64,000 nt of DNA from Mesorhizobium sp. B2-1-8 (GCF_006442545.2 NZ_CP083952.1:1601001-1665000); one strand, 5' to 3'; positions 26,605 through 36,902 are shown, counted from the first letter of the stretch. The notes: generated by a model from the letters alone, not told the origin. A program made the numbers and translations.

Positions 26605-26922
26605 ATGCCCGACCAACCCGAACGATGGCACAAAGGCGCGCCATGGACCCTTATGCATGCCCACAATGCGGGGCAGGTCGCGCTCATTCGTTGCCGGAAC
26701 TGCAACATCAAACGGTTCTTCAAGCCGGCAGAGTTGAGAGAAGTCTACCGGAATGTACCGATCGAGGCGCTGCGCGGCAGGATGACCTGCCAGATATGCC
26801 GCACGAGCGAGAGCATAGATGCGGAATTGCTCCACCTTGTCGGTGAGGAGGCGGTTAGAGTTCGATACCGTCGGTTGGTTGGGATCAAATTCGTGCGCCG
26901 CGTGATCTGGCGGGATGAATAG
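26605..26922 (+). CDS. Hypothetical zinc-ribbon-like protein
   Basis: A 105-residue protein I cannot name. Two CxxC pairs, RCRNCNIKRFF and MTCQICRTSE, spaced about 35 residues apart suggest a zinc ribbon. Between them is PAELREVYRNVPIEALRGRM. The start is uncertain: ATG 26605 or ATG 26653 (MHAHNAGQVALIRC), neither with a good Shine-Dalgarno. I recall similar small proteins in Mesorhizobium, which supports the second start. It lies in the accessory patch after the tRNA-Leu. Confidence 0.6.
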   Translation: MPDQPERWHKGAPWTLMHAHNAGQVALIRCRNCNIKRFFKPAELREVYRNVPIEALRGRMTCQICRTSESIDAELLHLVGEEAVRVRYRRLVGIKFVRRVIWRDE

Positions 26923-27003
26923 CGCTAGAAGGGAATTCACCAATCTATGCCTTGCAAGGGCACCCAAACTTCCTCCCGCGGCCGATCCATGCTCTCGATG
27001 GCA

Positions 27004-28284
27004 CTACCGCCTTTTCAGCAAACTCTTCATCCGGTTGCGCAGCAGGCGCGCCATGTTGCGCGTCTCGCGGTAGAGGTGCAGTTGCGAGGCGGCCTGGCGG
27101 GCGAGACGGTCGGAGTCCCTGGTCAACCCGATCACCAGCGTGCCGACCGGTTTGCGCTCGCTCCATAGCCGGCTCATCACCGGGTGGTCGGGCACGGCGC
27201 AGGAATCGGTCATCATGATGTTGGGGTCGTCGAGGTGCTGCCTGGTGACCTCGATCATCAGCAGCGTGCCGGGCGAATAGACGGCCAGCGTCTCGTCATA
27301 GGCGGTCTTCCAGGTATAGGCGACGCCGGCCTCGACGAAGACGATCAGGCAAGCGATGGTGCGGCCGTCGAGTGTCAGCGAATGGATGCGGCACATGTCC
27401 TGTTCGGCCAGCCGGTGCACCGCCTCGCGCGCGAAGGCGGCGCGGAAGCGGTCGATCGCCATGGCGGTGCGCTCGCGGCCCTTCCAGCCGGACGCTTCCA
27501 GCGTCAGGAAGTGCTCGATGGCGTGGCGGATCTCCTCGGGGCCGCGTGCCACGACATGCTCGAGCTTGCCGAGATCGCCGAGGCGCCGCTTGAGGCGGCG
27601 GAACTCGCGGTAATGGTGTGCGCGCAGCGAAGCCTTCAGATAGTCATCGCCCTCGAGCTCGCTCTCCAGCACCGGGCGCGGGGTCTGGCCGGTGGTGACC
27701 AGCATCAGGCCGCGCGTCTCGGCCACGGTGCCGATCAGGCTCGCTACAGGACCGTCCAGCCTGATGTCGGGCAGGACCAGGACTTTCGGCAGCTTCAAAT
27801 GCGGGCGCGACAGCATCGAGAAGAAATCCTCGACCACGCCGACCGGATCGTCGCGGTCGATCAGCGGCGTGCCGAGCGGGCCGAACGGGCTCGACCATGT
27901 GCGCATGACCGGCACGCCCAGCGGTACCACCGGCCGTTCCACCGAGATCGGCACCAGCAGGCGCAGCCGGTTGCGGTATTCATCGCCGTCGCGGATCACC
28001 GCGAGACGCACTTCACGGTCTTCCAGCCGGGGCATGGCCGGCGCCAGGAAGCGTGGGTTGAAGAAGACGTTCGGCTCGATCGTGCGGGCACAGAGATAGT
28101 CCAGTTCCTCGACCAGGTCGAAGCCGGCCGATGCCGGGTAGATGGCCAGTTTGCGCTCGGGCCGGTTGTTGGCGAGGATCTCGATATGGGCCGGATCGGC
28201 ATCGCGCGCCAGCCCGGCAAGGCCGGACACCATGGCGCCGGCGGGACCGCCGCTGGTTTCCTCGAGCAAGGGGATGGCGGCCAT
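27004..28284 (-). CDS. GNAT/BioF2-like acetyltransferase (CelD-type)
   Basis: A 426-residue cytosolic protein with the Acetyltransf_6 (FemAB/CelD-like) fold in its C-terminal half: KASLRAHHYREFRRLKRRLG, then FLTLEASGWKGRERTAM and CLIVFVEAGVAYTWKTAYDE. The start ATG 28284 overlaps the flippase stop (TGATG), so the two are translationally coupled. With the flippase it probably modifies an exported polysaccharide with an acyl group; the glycan is not known. Confidence 0.82.
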   Translation of the reverse strand: MAAIPLLEETSGGPAGAMVSGLAGLARDADPAHIEILANNRPERKLAIYPASAGFDLVEELDYLCARTIEPNVFFNPRFLAPAMPRLEDREVRLAVIRDGDEYRNRLRLLVPISVERPVVPLGVPVMRTWSSPFGPLGTPLIDRDDPVGVVEDFFSMLSRPHLKLPKVLVLPDIRLDGPVASLIGTVAETRGLMLVTTGQTPRPVLESELEGDDYLKASLRAHHYREFRRLKRRLGDLGKLEHVVARGPEEIRHAIEHFLTLEASGWKGRERTAMAIDRFRAAFAREAVHRLAEQDMCRIHSLTLDGRTIACLIVFVEAGVAYTWKTAYDETLAVYSPGTLLMIEVTRQHLDDPNIMMTDSCAVPDHPVMSRLWSERKPVGTLVIGLTRDSDRLARQAASQLHLYRETRNMARLLRNRMKSLLKRR

Positions 28285-29738
28285 CAGGCGGCTCCTTTGG
28301 CAGGCACGAAGATCGCCATGACGATGCCGAGCTTGCGCCAGACCGTGAAGGACAGCGCGCCGGCCTCGAAGATCATGGCAAAGGCGGTGGCCATGGCCGC
28401 GCCCCACAGGCCGAAAAGCGGGATCAGCACCACGTTGAGTCCGATGTTGAAGGCGAGTGTCATGGCATAGACGGCGGCGCAGACATTCTGGTTGCCGCTC
28501 ATGGTGAGCAGGCTTTCGCAAGGACCGACGGCGGCACGCGCCACGACGCCGAAGACGAGCAGGAACAGAAGCGGATAGCCGGACGTGAATTCCGGGCCGA
28601 ACAGCACCAGCATCGGTTCGCCCAGCGCCAGCACCAGGAACGCCATCAGCAGCGAGGGCCAGAATGTCCACGACACCGTCTCGCGGGCGAAGACGGCAAG
28701 CTTTTCCGGCTCGCCATGGGTGAACTGCGCGTAGCGCTGGGCGACGCCGGCCTTGACCGCGAAATAGACGAAATGCACCAGCGCCAGTGTCTTGACCGTG
28801 GCGAAATAGACGGCGACGTCGTTGGGATCCATATAGGCGCCGACCATCAGCACATCGGCATTGGTCAGCAGGAAGAAGAAGCTCTCGACCAGGAAGATCG
28901 GCAGCGAGACGACGAACCATTGCGCGAAATGCACCTTCATCGGGCCGGCCGGAATCTGCCTTTCCATGCGCTGGGTGATGCCGATGAGCTGGCTTAGCGT
29001 GGTGACGTAGGTAGCGGCGATCGAGGCGAAGATCGCCGTGCGCGCGTCGGGGGCGTAGCCCGCCCACAGCATCAGCGCCATGAACAGCAGGATCAGCACC
29101 GGCCGTATCAGGTAGGTCGGCGACAGCGCGAACAATGCCCATGAATTGGCGCGCGCCAGCCCTTGCAGCAAATCCGACAGCGCGATCATCGGCAGGCAGA
29201 TGACGCCGAGGATGAACGGTATCACGTAGTAGTTTTCGATCCAGGGTGCGGCCAGCCAGACGCCGAGGGCGCCAAGGCCGGCGATCAGTGTCGAGGCGAT
29301 CAATACGAACAGGCGGCTAGCCACGACGATGCCGCGCAATTCGTCCATCAGGCCGCGCTCGCGGTATTCGGGAATGAAGCGGATGACCGATGTGTGGAAG
29401 CCGAGGCAGGCGAGGTTGCCGACGATGACCATCGTCACCCAGACCAGCACGAAGATACCGTATTCGAACGAGCCCATCCAGCGCGCCATCAACACCTGGC
29501 TGATGAAGGCGATGAAGGCGCTGACGATGCGGATGGAGAAGGCGATGACCGACATGCGGCCGGCCTCGCCGCGTTCATCGGCGGTGAACAGCGCGGCATC
29601 GATGCGGTCAAGCAGCGGCCCCACGCGCAGCGCCAAACGCTGCGGCAAGAACCGCCCGGCAGTCGTGGCCGCGGAAAAGCGCACCCCGATTTGTCTCCGT
29701 TTTCCGCCTCTTTTCAGGCTTCGGTGTAGCGAAGACAC
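28284..29738 (-). CDS. Polysaccharide flippase (MATE/Wzx-like)
   Basis: A 484-residue inner-membrane protein with 12-14 transmembrane helices of the MOP/Wzx superfamily, expected to flip lipid-linked oligosaccharide. Features are SIRIVSAFIAFISQVLMARW near residue 67, LGFHTSVIRFIPEYRERG near 112, and a C-terminal NIGLNVVLIPLFGLWGAAMA. The annotated start is GTG 29738; the first 60 residues are basic and hydrophilic, so ATG 29555 (MSVIAFSIRIV) is a serious alternative. It is coupled to the acetyltransferase downstream. Confidence 0.83.
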   Translation of the reverse strand: MSSLHRSLKRGGKRRQIGVRFSAATTAGRFLPQRLALRVGPLLDRIDAALFTADERGEAGRMSVIAFSIRIVSAFIAFISQVLMARWMGSFEYGIFVLVWVTMVIVGNLACLGFHTSVIRFIPEYRERGLMDELRGIVVASRLFVLIASTLIAGLGALGVWLAAPWIENYYVIPFILGVICLPMIALSDLLQGLARANSWALFALSPTYLIRPVLILLFMALMLWAGYAPDARTAIFASIAATYVTTLSQLIGITQRMERQIPAGPMKVHFAQWFVVSLPIFLVESFFFLLTNADVLMVGAYMDPNDVAVYFATVKTLALVHFVYFAVKAGVAQRYAQFTHGEPEKLAVFARETVSWTFWPSLLMAFLVLALGEPMLVLFGPEFTSGYPLLFLLVFGVVARAAVGPCESLLTMSGNQNVCAAVYAMTLAFNIGLNVVLIPLFGLWGAAMATAFAMIFEAGALSFTVWRKLGIVMAIFVPAKGAA

Positions 29739-29762
29739 CTTAAGAAAGCGTGGGTGGAGAGC

Positions 29763-29995
29763 TTCCTTCTACCCGTCATTGTAGGGGGTGCCGGCAGGTG
29801 GATGAGGGGCGGCGCAGGGTTTCGGAGATTTGCGTCGAGGCGGGAAGAAGAAGGAAGGCTATTTGCGGACGAACCGGCTCGCGGGGAAGCGGGCGAGGCA
29901 TCGTTTTTGCCACAAACAAACGCAAATTGCCGAACTTGGCGCCGCCCCTCATCCGGCCCTTCGGGCCACCTTCTCCCCGTGAAACGGGGAGAAGA
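29763..29995. repeat. Long inverted repeat of the rhizobial intergenic mosaic type
   Basis: The arms 29800-29834 and 29921-29954 are inverted copies; sixteen bases (GGATGAGGGGCGGCGC) are identical and most of the rest match. The right part continues into two small hairpins, GGCCC-ttc-GGGCC (29955-29967) and CTCCCCGT-gaa-ACGGGGAG (29973-29991). It fills the gap between the secA stop and the flippase start. The CTCATCC...GGGGAGAA pattern is one I know as a frequent rhizobial repeat. Confidence 0.65.
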
Positions 29996-30007
29996 AAGAG
30001 CGCGTCC

Positions 30008-32740
30008 TTAGGCGAACGCGCCGTGGCAGTGCTTGTATTTCTTGCCGGAGCCGCAGGGGCAAGCCTCGTTGCGGCCGACCTTGCCCCAGGTGGCAGGGTT
30101 GTTCGGGTCGCGATCTTCGGGGGCGACGATGACATTCTGCTCCGGACGGACCAGGAGGGCGGTCTCGCCACCTTCGAAATCATTCTCGCCGGTGGTGCCG
30201 TCGATGTGGCTGCCGAACATGTCGGGCGCTTCCGGCGGCGGCGCTTCGGCGGCCTGGCGGACCAGTTCGACGCGCATCAGCTGCGCGGTGACGGCCTGGC
30301 GCAGATTGCCGAGCATCGCCTGGAACAGCTCGAATGCCTCGCCCTTGTATTCCTGCAGCGGATCGCGCTGGGCGTAGCCACGGAAGCCGACCACCGAGCG
30401 CAGATGATCGAGATTGACGATGTGCTCGCGCCACAGATGGTCGAGCGTCTGCAACACCACCGAGCGCTCGACATAGGTCATCACCTCGGGGCCGAAACGG
30501 TCGGCGCGTTCCTTGGCGGCGTCGGCGGCGGCGGCGGCGATGCGCTCGCGGATGTCGTCCTCGGCGATGCCTTCTTCCTTCGCCCAGTCCTCGACCGGCA
30601 GGTCGAGATTGAGGAATTCGGCGACCTCGGCCTTCAGGCCCGCGACGTCCCATTGCTCGGCATAGGCGTTTTCGGGAATGGCCTTGGCGACGATCTCTTC
30701 GATGACGCCTTCGCGCATCTCGGCGATGGTTTCCGACAGGCCTTCGCCGTCCATCAGTTCGATGCGCTGCTCGAACACCACCTTGCGCTGGTCGTTGGAA
30801 ACGTCGTCATATTTCAGCAGGTTCTTGCGGATGTCGAAGTTGCGCGCCTCGACCTTCTTCTGCGCCTTTTCCAGCGCCTTGTTGATCCAGGGATGGATGA
30901 TGGCCTCGTCTTCCTTGAGGCCGAGCTTCTGCAGCATACCGTCCATGCGCTCGGAGCCGAAGATGCGCATCAGATCGTCCTGCAGCGACAGGAAGAATTT
31001 CGAGCGGCCGGGGTCGCCCTGTCTTCCCGAACGGCCTCTGAGCTGATTGTCGATGCGGCGCGATTCATGGCGCTCGGTGGCGAGCACGTAAAGGCCGCCG
31101 GCGGCCAGCGCCTTTTCCTTCAAGCGTTCGACGTCGGCATTGATTTCCTGTTCGCGCGCCTCGCGCTCGGGACCTTCGGGCATGTCCCCCAGTTCCTCGG
31201 CGATGCGCATCTCGGCATTGCCGCCGAGCTTGATGTCGGTGCCGCGGCCGGCCATGTTGGTGGCGATGGTGATGGCACCGGGCTTGCCGGCCTGGGCGAC
31301 GATCGCCGCCTCGCGCTCATGGTGGCGGGCGTTCAGCACCTCGAAATCCGTGAAGCCTTCCTTGCGCAAGCGCTCGGCCAGTTGCTCGGATTTTTCGATC
31401 GAGGTCGTGCCGACCAGTGTCGGCTGGCCCTTGGCGCTGGCTTCGCGGATCTCCCTGACGATGGCCTTGTACTTCTCCTCGACCGTCCGGTAGACCTCGT
31501 CGTCCTCATCCTTGCGGATAACGGGCAGGTTGGTCGGGATCTCGGTGACTTCGAGACCGTAGATGTTGCCGAATTCCTCGGCCTCGGTCAGCGCCGTGCC
31601 GGTCATGCCGGAAAGCTTCTTGTAGAGGCGGAAATAGTTCTGGAAGGTGACGGAGGCGAGCGTCTGGTTCTCCGGTTGGATCGCCACGTGCTCCTTGGCT
31701 TCGAGCGCCTGGTGCAGGCCTTCCGAATAGCGGCGGCCGGGCATCATGCGGCCGGTGAATTCGTCGATGATGACGATCTCGCCGTTGCGCACGATATAGT
31801 CCTTGTCGCGCTGGAACAGCCGATGCGCCTTCAGCGCGTTGTTGACGTGATGGACGATGGCGACGTTCTCGACGTCGTAGAGCGACTCGCCCTTGAGCAG
31901 GTCGGCATCTCGCAGCATGTTCTCGAGCTTCTCGGTGCCTTCCTCGGTGAAGATCGAGGTCTTCTGCTTCTCGTCGATCTCATAATCCTGCGGCTGCAGC
32001 TGGATGATGAAGGTGTCGATGGTGTTGTACATTTCCGAACGGTCCTCGAGCGGACCGGAAATGATCAGCGGCGTGCGCGCCTCATCGACCAGGATGGAAT
32101 CGACCTCGTCGACGATCGCGTAATTGTGACCGCGCTGCACCATCTGGGCGCGCTCATACTTCATGTTGTCGCGCAGATAGTCGAAGCCGAGCTCGTTGTT
32201 GGTGGCATAGGTGACGTCGGAGGCGTAGGCGACGCGGCGCTCCTCGTCCGACAGGCCGTGGACGATGACGCCGACCGAAAGGCCGAGGAACTTGTAGACG
32301 CGGCCCATCCATTCGGAGTCGCGGGTGGCGAGGTAGTCGTTGACGGTGACGACATGGACGCCGTTGCCGGCGAGCGCGTTGAGATAGACCGGCAGCGTCG
32401 CGACCAGGGTCTTGCCCTCGCCGGTGCGCATCTCGGCGATGCCGCCATTGTGCAGCACCATGCCGCCGATCAACTGGACGTCGAAGGGGCGCATGCCAAG
32501 CACGCGGCGCGCCGCTTCGCGGGCGGTTGCGAAGGCCGGGATCAGCAGGTCGTCAAGGCTGGCGCCGTTGGCGATGTCCTGGCGGAATTTTTCCGTGCGG
32601 CCGGCAAGCTCGGCGTCGGAGAGCGCCCGCATCTCGTCTTCCATGGCGTTGATCGCCTCGACGCGGGGGCGGGTCGATTTGACCCGACGGTCGTTGGAGG
32701 AGCCGAAAACCTTACGGGCGAGACCGCCGAGACTGACCAT
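30008..32740 (-). CDS. secA: Preprotein translocase ATPase SecA
   Basis: A 910-residue motor that drives preproteins through SecYEG. It begins [20 protein letters not shown]. Nucleotide-binding motifs are MRTGEGKTL near residue 105 and [20 protein letters not shown] near 210, with [14 protein letters not shown] near 493 in the second half. The C-terminal zinc tail [17 protein letters not shown], which binds SecB and lipids, is intact. It is a single-copy essential gene and is divergent from the parvulin gene. Confidence 0.98.
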   Translation of the reverse strand: MVSLGGLARKVFGSSNDRRVKSTRPRVEAINAMEDEMRALSDAELAGRTEKFRQDIANGASLDDLLIPAFATAREAARRVLGMRPFDVQLIGGMVLHNGGIAEMRTGEGKTLVATLPVYLNALAGNGVHVVTVNDYLATRDSEWMGRVYKFLGLSVGVIVHGLSDEERRVAYASDVTYATNNELGFDYLRDNMKYERAQMVQRGHNYAIVDEVDSILVDEARTPLIISGPLEDRSEMYNTIDTFIIQLQPQDYEIDEKQKTSIFTEEGTEKLENMLRDADLLKGESLYDVENVAIVHHVNNALKAHRLFQRDKDYIVRNGEIVIIDEFTGRMMPGRRYSEGLHQALEAKEHVAIQPENQTLASVTFQNYFRLYKKLSGMTGTALTEAEEFGNIYGLEVTEIPTNLPVIRKDEDDEVYRTVEEKYKAIVREIREASAKGQPTLVGTTSIEKSEQLAERLRKEGFTDFEVLNARHHEREAAIVAQAGKPGAITIATNMAGRGTDIKLGGNAEMRIAEELGDMPEGPEREAREQEINADVERLKEKALAAGGLYVLATERHESRRIDNQLRGRSGRQGDPGRSKFFLSLQDDLMRIFGSERMDGMLQKLGLKEDEAIIHPWINKALEKAQKKVEARNFDIRKNLLKYDDVSNDQRKVVFEQRIELMDGEGLSETIAEMREGVIEEIVAKAIPENAYAEQWDVAGLKAEVAEFLNLDLPVEDWAKEEGIAEDDIRERIAAAAADAAKERADRFGPEVMTYVERSVVLQTLDHLWREHIVNLDHLRSVVGFRGYAQRDPLQEYKGEAFELFQAMLGNLRQAVTAQLMRVELVRQAAEAPPPEAPDMFGSHIDGTTGENDFEGGETALLVRPEQNVIVAPEDRDPNNPATWGKVGRNEACPCGSGKKYKHCHGAFA

Positions 32741-32769
32741 CCAATGGTCCTTTCGATAGAATTCTCAAT

Positions 32770-32798
32770 CTTGAGACAGGCGCCGGCCGGCCCCATCA
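32770..32798 (+). promoter_or_regulatory. Weak RpoH-like promoter toward the parvulin gene
   Basis: CTTGAG (32770-32775), 17 bases, then CCATCA (32793-32798). The -35 hexamer, its first flanking bases and the spacing equal those of the clpB promoter, but the last base of CCATNT is A. Its place, about 200 bases before a periplasmic PPIase gene, makes heat-shock control plausible but unproven. Confidence 0.3.
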
Positions 32799-33000
32799 CA
32801 TCCACGTGAACGCACCGCCTGAATACGGGCAAACACAAAAAGCGCCCGGAAAACGGTTCTGGACGCCAAGTCGATGGACAGATAAGAGGGGGCTCAACTG
32901 ATGTCAACGCCGCGCTGGCCCTGCCGGTCGCGCCAAATTCCGCCACAATCTGGCTGATCTGGAAGCCGCCTCCTCACAATCCCTCACCGGAGTCATCCTT

Positions 33001-33927
33001 ATGTCCTTGTTGTTCAGCCGTGCGTCGCTTGCCAGCCTTGGCCTGGTCCTCGGCCTGTCGGCTCTTTGCCTGTCGCCGTCGATGGCGCAGGAGACCACTC
33101 CCGCACCGGCCGCCCCGGCGGATGCGGCGGCACCTGCCGCGGCGCCGGTCGACCCGAATGCCGTGGTCGCCACCGTCAACGGCCAGCCTTTGACCGAAGC
33201 CGATCTGGTGCTCGCTGAAGGCGAGCTGTCGCAGCAGTTCGCGCAGTTGCCGGCTGAACAGCGCCGCGCGGCAGCCCTTTCGGCGGCCATCGAAATCCGC
33301 GTCATGGCCGCCCAGGCGGTCGCCACTGGCCTCGACAAGGATCCCGACTTCCAGCGCCGCATGGCTTTCCTGCAGCAGCGCGCGCTGCATGGCGAAATGG
33401 TCGAGAAGGGCGTCGTCGACAAAGTCACCGACGCCGAGGTTCGCGCCCGCTACGACCAGGAAATCGCCAACACGCCGCCGGTAAACGAGGTGCATGCCCG
33501 TCACATCCTCGTGAAGACGAAGGAAGAGGCCGAGGCGATCATCAAGCAGCTCGATGGCGGCGCCGACTTCCAGAAGCTTGCCAACGAACACACCTCAGAT
33601 CCGAGCGGCAAGAGCAATGGCGGCGACCTCGGCTGGTTCGGACCTGGCCAGATGGTGCCGGAATTCGACAAGGCGGCGTTCGCGCTCGATGTCGGCAAGT
33701 ACACCGAGCAGCCGGTGCAGTCGCAGTTCGGCTGGCATGTCATCAAGCTCGAGGACAAGCGCGCCAAGCAGCCGCCGGCCTTCGACGACGTCAAGGACCA
33801 GGCCAAGCAGGCCGTCATCCGCGACAAGTATTTCGCGCTGGTCAAGTCGCTGCGCGCCGGCGCCAAGGTCGAGATCCCCGACGCCAAATTGAAGAAGACC
33901 GTCGACGCGCTGGAAAGCGCCAAGTAA
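33001..33927 (+). CDS. Periplasmic peptidyl-prolyl isomerase, parvulin type
   Basis: A 308-residue exported protein. A signal peptide covers residues 1-29 (ending LSPSMAQ), then comes an alanine- and proline-rich linker (about residues 30-55), a SurA-like helical N domain, and one parvulin domain at about 163-260: EVHARHILVKTKEEAEAII, then SNGGDLGWFGPGQMVPEFDK and SQFGWHVIKLED. It would help fold outer-membrane or secreted proteins arriving through SecA, whose gene is divergent. A terminator follows. Confidence 0.92.
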   Translation: MSLLFSRASLASLGLVLGLSALCLSPSMAQETTPAPAAPADAAAPAAAPVDPNAVVATVNGQPLTEADLVLAEGELSQQFAQLPAEQRRAAALSAAIEIRVMAAQAVATGLDKDPDFQRRMAFLQQRALHGEMVEKGVVDKVTDAEVRARYDQEIANTPPVNEVHARHILVKTKEEAEAIIKQLDGGADFQKLANEHTSDPSGKSNGGDLGWFGPGQMVPEFDKAAFALDVGKYTEQPVQSQFGWHVIKLEDKRAKQPPAFDDVKDQAKQAVIRDKYFALVKSLRAGAKVEIPDAKLKKTVDALESAK

Positions 33928-33944
33928 GCCCGAACGGCTCGAAA

Positions 33945-33983
33945 GAAGGGCGCGGCAGCCAAAAGGCGCCGCGCCCTTCTTCG
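33945..33983 (+). terminator. Terminator after the parvulin gene
   Basis: GAAGGGCGCGGC and GCCGCGCCCTTC form a perfect 12-base-pair stem with an 11-base loop, followed by TTCGTT. It separates the parvulin gene from the convergent TetR gene and may serve both. Confidence 0.75.
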
Positions 33984-34003
33984 TTGGCACGTGCCAGCGA
34001 TGC

Positions 34004-34603
34004 CTACCTGTCGGGTGCCGCTATGCCTTGCAGGAGGTAGCGGACCACCTTGCGGATCGTCGCTTCGGACTCGTCGATCCGGTTGGTCAGGAGATGCCGC
34101 CAGGCGTAGGACGCCACGAGGTCGGCGACCACGCCCGGATCGATGTCGCTGGCGATCTCGCCCCTTGCCTTGGCGCGCTCGATGATCTGGCCGGTGTGGG
34201 TCCGGCGTCCTCCGGCATAATCGGCAAGGGCTTTGGCCGCGGTTTCATCCGACTGCGCCTCGGCAATCAGCGACCTGAACACGCTGCCCGACGATGTCTC
34301 GCGCCAGTGCGTGAAAAGGTTCATCAGGAAGCCGACGAGATCCTCTTCCAGTTTTCCCGTATCGGGCACGTCGACGCGCTTCTGGCGCTGGTAGACCTCA
34401 AGCAGCAATGCCGCCTTGCTCGGCCACCAGCGGTATATGGTCGGCTTGCCGGCCCGCGCGCGCCGCGCCACCGCCTCGATCGAAAAACCGGCATAACCGG
34501 CTTCGACGAGGACTGCCTCGGCGGCCTCCAGAATGGCGTCCGCGCTGTCGGGATTGCGCCGCGCACCGATCGATTTGCGCGCCGTGTCCGCCTCCTCGGC
34601 CAT
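34004..34603 (-). CDS. TetR family transcriptional regulator
   Basis: A 199-residue repressor. The N-terminal helix-turn-helix spans about residues 20-65: ADAILEAAEAVLVEAGYAGF, then IEAVARRARAGKPTIYRWWP, followed by SKAALLLEVY. The C-terminal domain resembles the TetR_C_33 type (LFTHWRETSSGSVFRSLIAE). No transporter or enzyme gene lies beside it on the same strand; it is divergent from argJ with a 275-base gap, where a small palindrome may be its own operator. Its ligand and targets are unknown. Confidence 0.88.
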   Translation of the reverse strand: MAEEADTARKSIGARRNPDSADAILEAAEAVLVEAGYAGFSIEAVARRARAGKPTIYRWWPSKAALLLEVYQRQKRVDVPDTGKLEEDLVGFLMNLFTHWRETSSGSVFRSLIAEAQSDETAAKALADYAGGRRTHTGQIIERAKARGEIASDIDPGVVADLVASYAWRHLLTNRIDESEATIRKVVRYLLQGIAAPDR

Positions 34604-34658
34604 TCCTGTGGTCCTCGTTTCAATTCGCCGGCATGATAAGTGATCCGGCGATGAAACG

Positions 34659-34671
34659 AAACGACCCGTTT
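34659..34671. promoter_or_regulatory. Candidate TetR operator
   Basis: The 13-base palindrome AAACG-acc-CGTTT lies 56 bases before the TetR start, in the divergent gap. Placement fits autoregulation; the half-sites are short and the call is weak. Confidence 0.3.
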
Positions 34672-34878
34672 TTGACGTAGCGCGCCGCCGTGATCAGGCG
34701 GTGGCCGTTACATGGGAGGATCATAGCGCCACGGACCCCGGCGACGCCAACGGATTTGAAATGCAAGCTTCATCCTGAACGGGTTGGCCCCTGGCGGGAG
34801 CGACGAAAACGCGCTTGCACCGGCGCGCCGTATCGGGCAAACCGGCCTTCCCCTTGCGATTTTCCCGCCCGAGGTCCC

Positions 34879-36120
34879 ATGTCCACAACGATTTCGCCGC
34901 TCGCGCCGAAGAAATACCCCAAGATGCCTGAAATCGAGGGGGTGCGCATCGCCACCGCCGAAGCGGGAATAAAGTACAAGAACCGCACGGATCTGCTGGC
35001 CATGGTGTTCGACGCCGGGACCGCGGTCGCCGGCGTGTTCACCAAGTCGAAATGCCCCTCGGCGCCGGTCGATTTCTGCCGGCAGAACCTTGGCGCCGGC
35101 AAGGCGCGGGTGCTGGTCGTCAATTCCGGCAACGCCAACGCCTTCACCGGCAAGAAAGGCCGCGAATCCACCGCGATGACGGGCGAAGCTGCGGCAAAGG
35201 CCGTCGGCTGCACGCCAGGCGAGGTTTTCCTGGCCTCGACCGGTGTCATCGGCGAGCCGCTCGACACAACCAAGTTCAGCCATCTGCTCGCAGGGCTGGT
35301 CAGTGACGGCAAGCCGGACCTGTGGACCGAGGCGGCAAAGGCCATCATGACCACCGACACCTATCCGAAGGTGGCGACGCAGACGGTCAAGCTCGGCGAC
35401 ACCGATGTCACCATCAATGGCATTTCCAAGGGTGCGGGCATGATCGCGCCCGACATGGCGACGATGCTCTCCTTCATCGCCACCGACGCACCGATCGCGG
35501 CACCGGTCCTGCAGGACTTGCTGTCGCGGGGCACGGCCAAGACATTCAATGCGGTGACCGTCGACAGCGACACCTCGACCAGCGATACGCTGCTGTTGTT
35601 CGCCACCGGCAAGGCGGCAAAGCGCGGCGCGCCTAAAATCACCGATCCCAGAGATGCCCGCCTTGGTCAGTTCCGCCGGGCGCTCGGCAAGGTGCTGAAA
35701 TCGCTGGCGCTGCAAGTTGTGCGCGACGGCGAGGGCGCCCGCAAGCAGGTCGAGGTCACCGTCACCGGGGCCAAGTCGGCCCGTTCGGCCAAGCGCATCG
35801 CGCTGTCGATCGCCAACTCGCCGCTGGTCAAAACGGCGGTCGCCGGCGAGGACGCCAATTGGGGCCGTGTCGTCATGGCCGTCGGCAAGGCCGGCGAGCC
35901 CGCCGACCGCGACCTTCTGTCGATCTGGTTCGGCGACAACAGACTGGCGCATGAGGGCGAGCGCGATCCCGCGTATTCTGAGGCCGCGACCTCGGCCTAC
36001 ATGAAGCGCGATGACATCCGCATCCGCGCCGATATCGGCATCGGCCGCGGCAAGGCGACGGTGTGGACCTGCGATCTCACCAAGGAATATGTCGCCATCA
36101 ACGGCGACTACCGGAGCTGA
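34879..36120 (+). CDS. argJ: Bifunctional ornithine acetyltransferase / N-acetylglutamate synthase
   Basis: A 413-residue arginine-biosynthesis enzyme that moves acetyl from N-acetylornithine to glutamate. ATG 34879 ([20 protein letters not shown]) is chosen over longer open frame upstream. The autocleavage site is visible as [20 protein letters not shown] near residue 184-203, where the threonine of MATML becomes the nucleophile of the beta chain. The C-terminal end ...[10 protein letters not shown] is standard. The next gene starts 6 bases after the stop. Confidence 0.97.
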   Translation: MSTTISPLAPKKYPKMPEIEGVRIATAEAGIKYKNRTDLLAMVFDAGTAVAGVFTKSKCPSAPVDFCRQNLGAGKARVLVVNSGNANAFTGKKGRESTAMTGEAAAKAVGCTPGEVFLASTGVIGEPLDTTKFSHLLAGLVSDGKPDLWTEAAKAIMTTDTYPKVATQTVKLGDTDVTINGISKGAGMIAPDMATMLSFIATDAPIAAPVLQDLLSRGTAKTFNAVTVDSDTSTSDTLLLFATGKAAKRGAPKITDPRDARLGQFRRALGKVLKSLALQVVRDGEGARKQVEVTVTGAKSARSAKRIALSIANSPLVKTAVAGEDANWGRVVMAVGKAGEPADRDLLSIWFGDNRLAHEGERDPAYSEAATSAYMKRDDIRIRADIGIGRGKATVWTCDLTKEYVAINGDYRS

Positions 36121-36125
36121 TCGCC

Positions 36126-36902
36126 TTGGTTTCGCGTCATCCGGCAAGCATGCTCGCGACCGTGCGCCGCTATGAGGCGGCCGGCTTTCGCGCCTGGCCC
36201 GCGGCCGCCGTCCATTATGACGGCACCTGGGTGGTGCGCCTGACCGCCGGCCATCCGGCAAAGCGGCTGAATTCGGTCAATCCGCTCGATCCCGGCGACA
36301 TACAGCACATGGCCGACCGCATCGGTCGCGCGGGCCGCCGTTTCGACGCGTACGGCCGGCCGCTGACGTTCCGCATGTCGCCACTCTCCGGGCCCGACCT
36401 TGCCAGCCATCTCGACAAGGAGGGCTGGAGCCGGTTCGACGAATCGCTCGTCATGCGGCTGCAGTTGGCCGACGCGCAGCTCGACGCCGCCATGGACCAG
36501 ATTCCGCTCAAGGACATCAGCCGCTTCATCGGCGCATCGCTCAAGGTCAGCGGCTCGGATGTATCGCTGCGGCCGGGCCTGTCGGAGATCATCGGCGCTA
36601 TCCAGCCCGAGGCCGGGCTGTTCGCACTGGAGGATGGAGCGGAGCCGCTGGCGACGCTGATCTGCGTGCATGACGGCGATCTCGCCGGCCTGTTCGAGAT
36701 CGCCACCGACAAGGCGGCGCGCAACAAGGGCCACGGCCGCAACCTGATCCTGTCGGCGCTGAAATGGGCGAGGCTGCGCGGCGCGCGGGAAGCCTGGCTG
36801 CAGGTCGAGGCCGGTAACGCGCCTGCACTGGCGCTCTACCGCGCGCTCGGCTTCGAGGAAGTCTATCGCTATCATTACCGCCGGCCGCCCGGACATGAAT
36901 AA
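36126..36902 (+). CDS. GNAT family N-acetyltransferase
   Basis: A 258-residue protein with a C-terminal GNAT domain: GLFEIATDKAARNKGHGRNL near residue 195 gives the acetyl-CoA pyrophosphate loop, followed by AWLQVEAGNAPALALYRALG. The first 100 residues are a conserved N-terminal extension (RYEAAGFRAWPAAAVHYDGT). The start is TTG 36126 with GGAG about nine bases upstream; ATG 36150 is the alternative. It lies between argJ and mutT, overlapping the latter by 8 bases. The acceptor is unknown. Confidence 0.85.
   Translation: MVSRHPASMLATVRRYEAAGFRAWPAAAVHYDGTWVVRLTAGHPAKRLNSVNPLDPGDIQHMADRIGRAGRRFDAYGRPLTFRMSPLSGPDLASHLDKEGWSRFDESLVMRLQLADAQLDAAMDQIPLKDISRFIGASLKVSGSDVSLRPGLSEIIGAIQPEAGLFALEDGAEPLATLICVHDGDLAGLFEIATDKAARNKGHGRNLILSALKWARLRGAREAWLQVEAGNAPALALYRALGFEEVYRYHYRRPPGHE

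Noticed and set aside
24811..26990. Possible attachment site pair made from the tRNA-Leu 3' end
   Set aside because: I looked for a second copy of the T-arm and acceptor sequence up to 27000; only short chance matches such as AGGGCACC near 26957 exist, and there is no integrase.
29750..32809. Open frame of about 1,000 codons on the plus strand opposite secA
   Set aside because: It is the antisense shadow of a clear secA gene in GC-rich DNA, with His/Leu/Asp-rich, featureless translation and no start signals.
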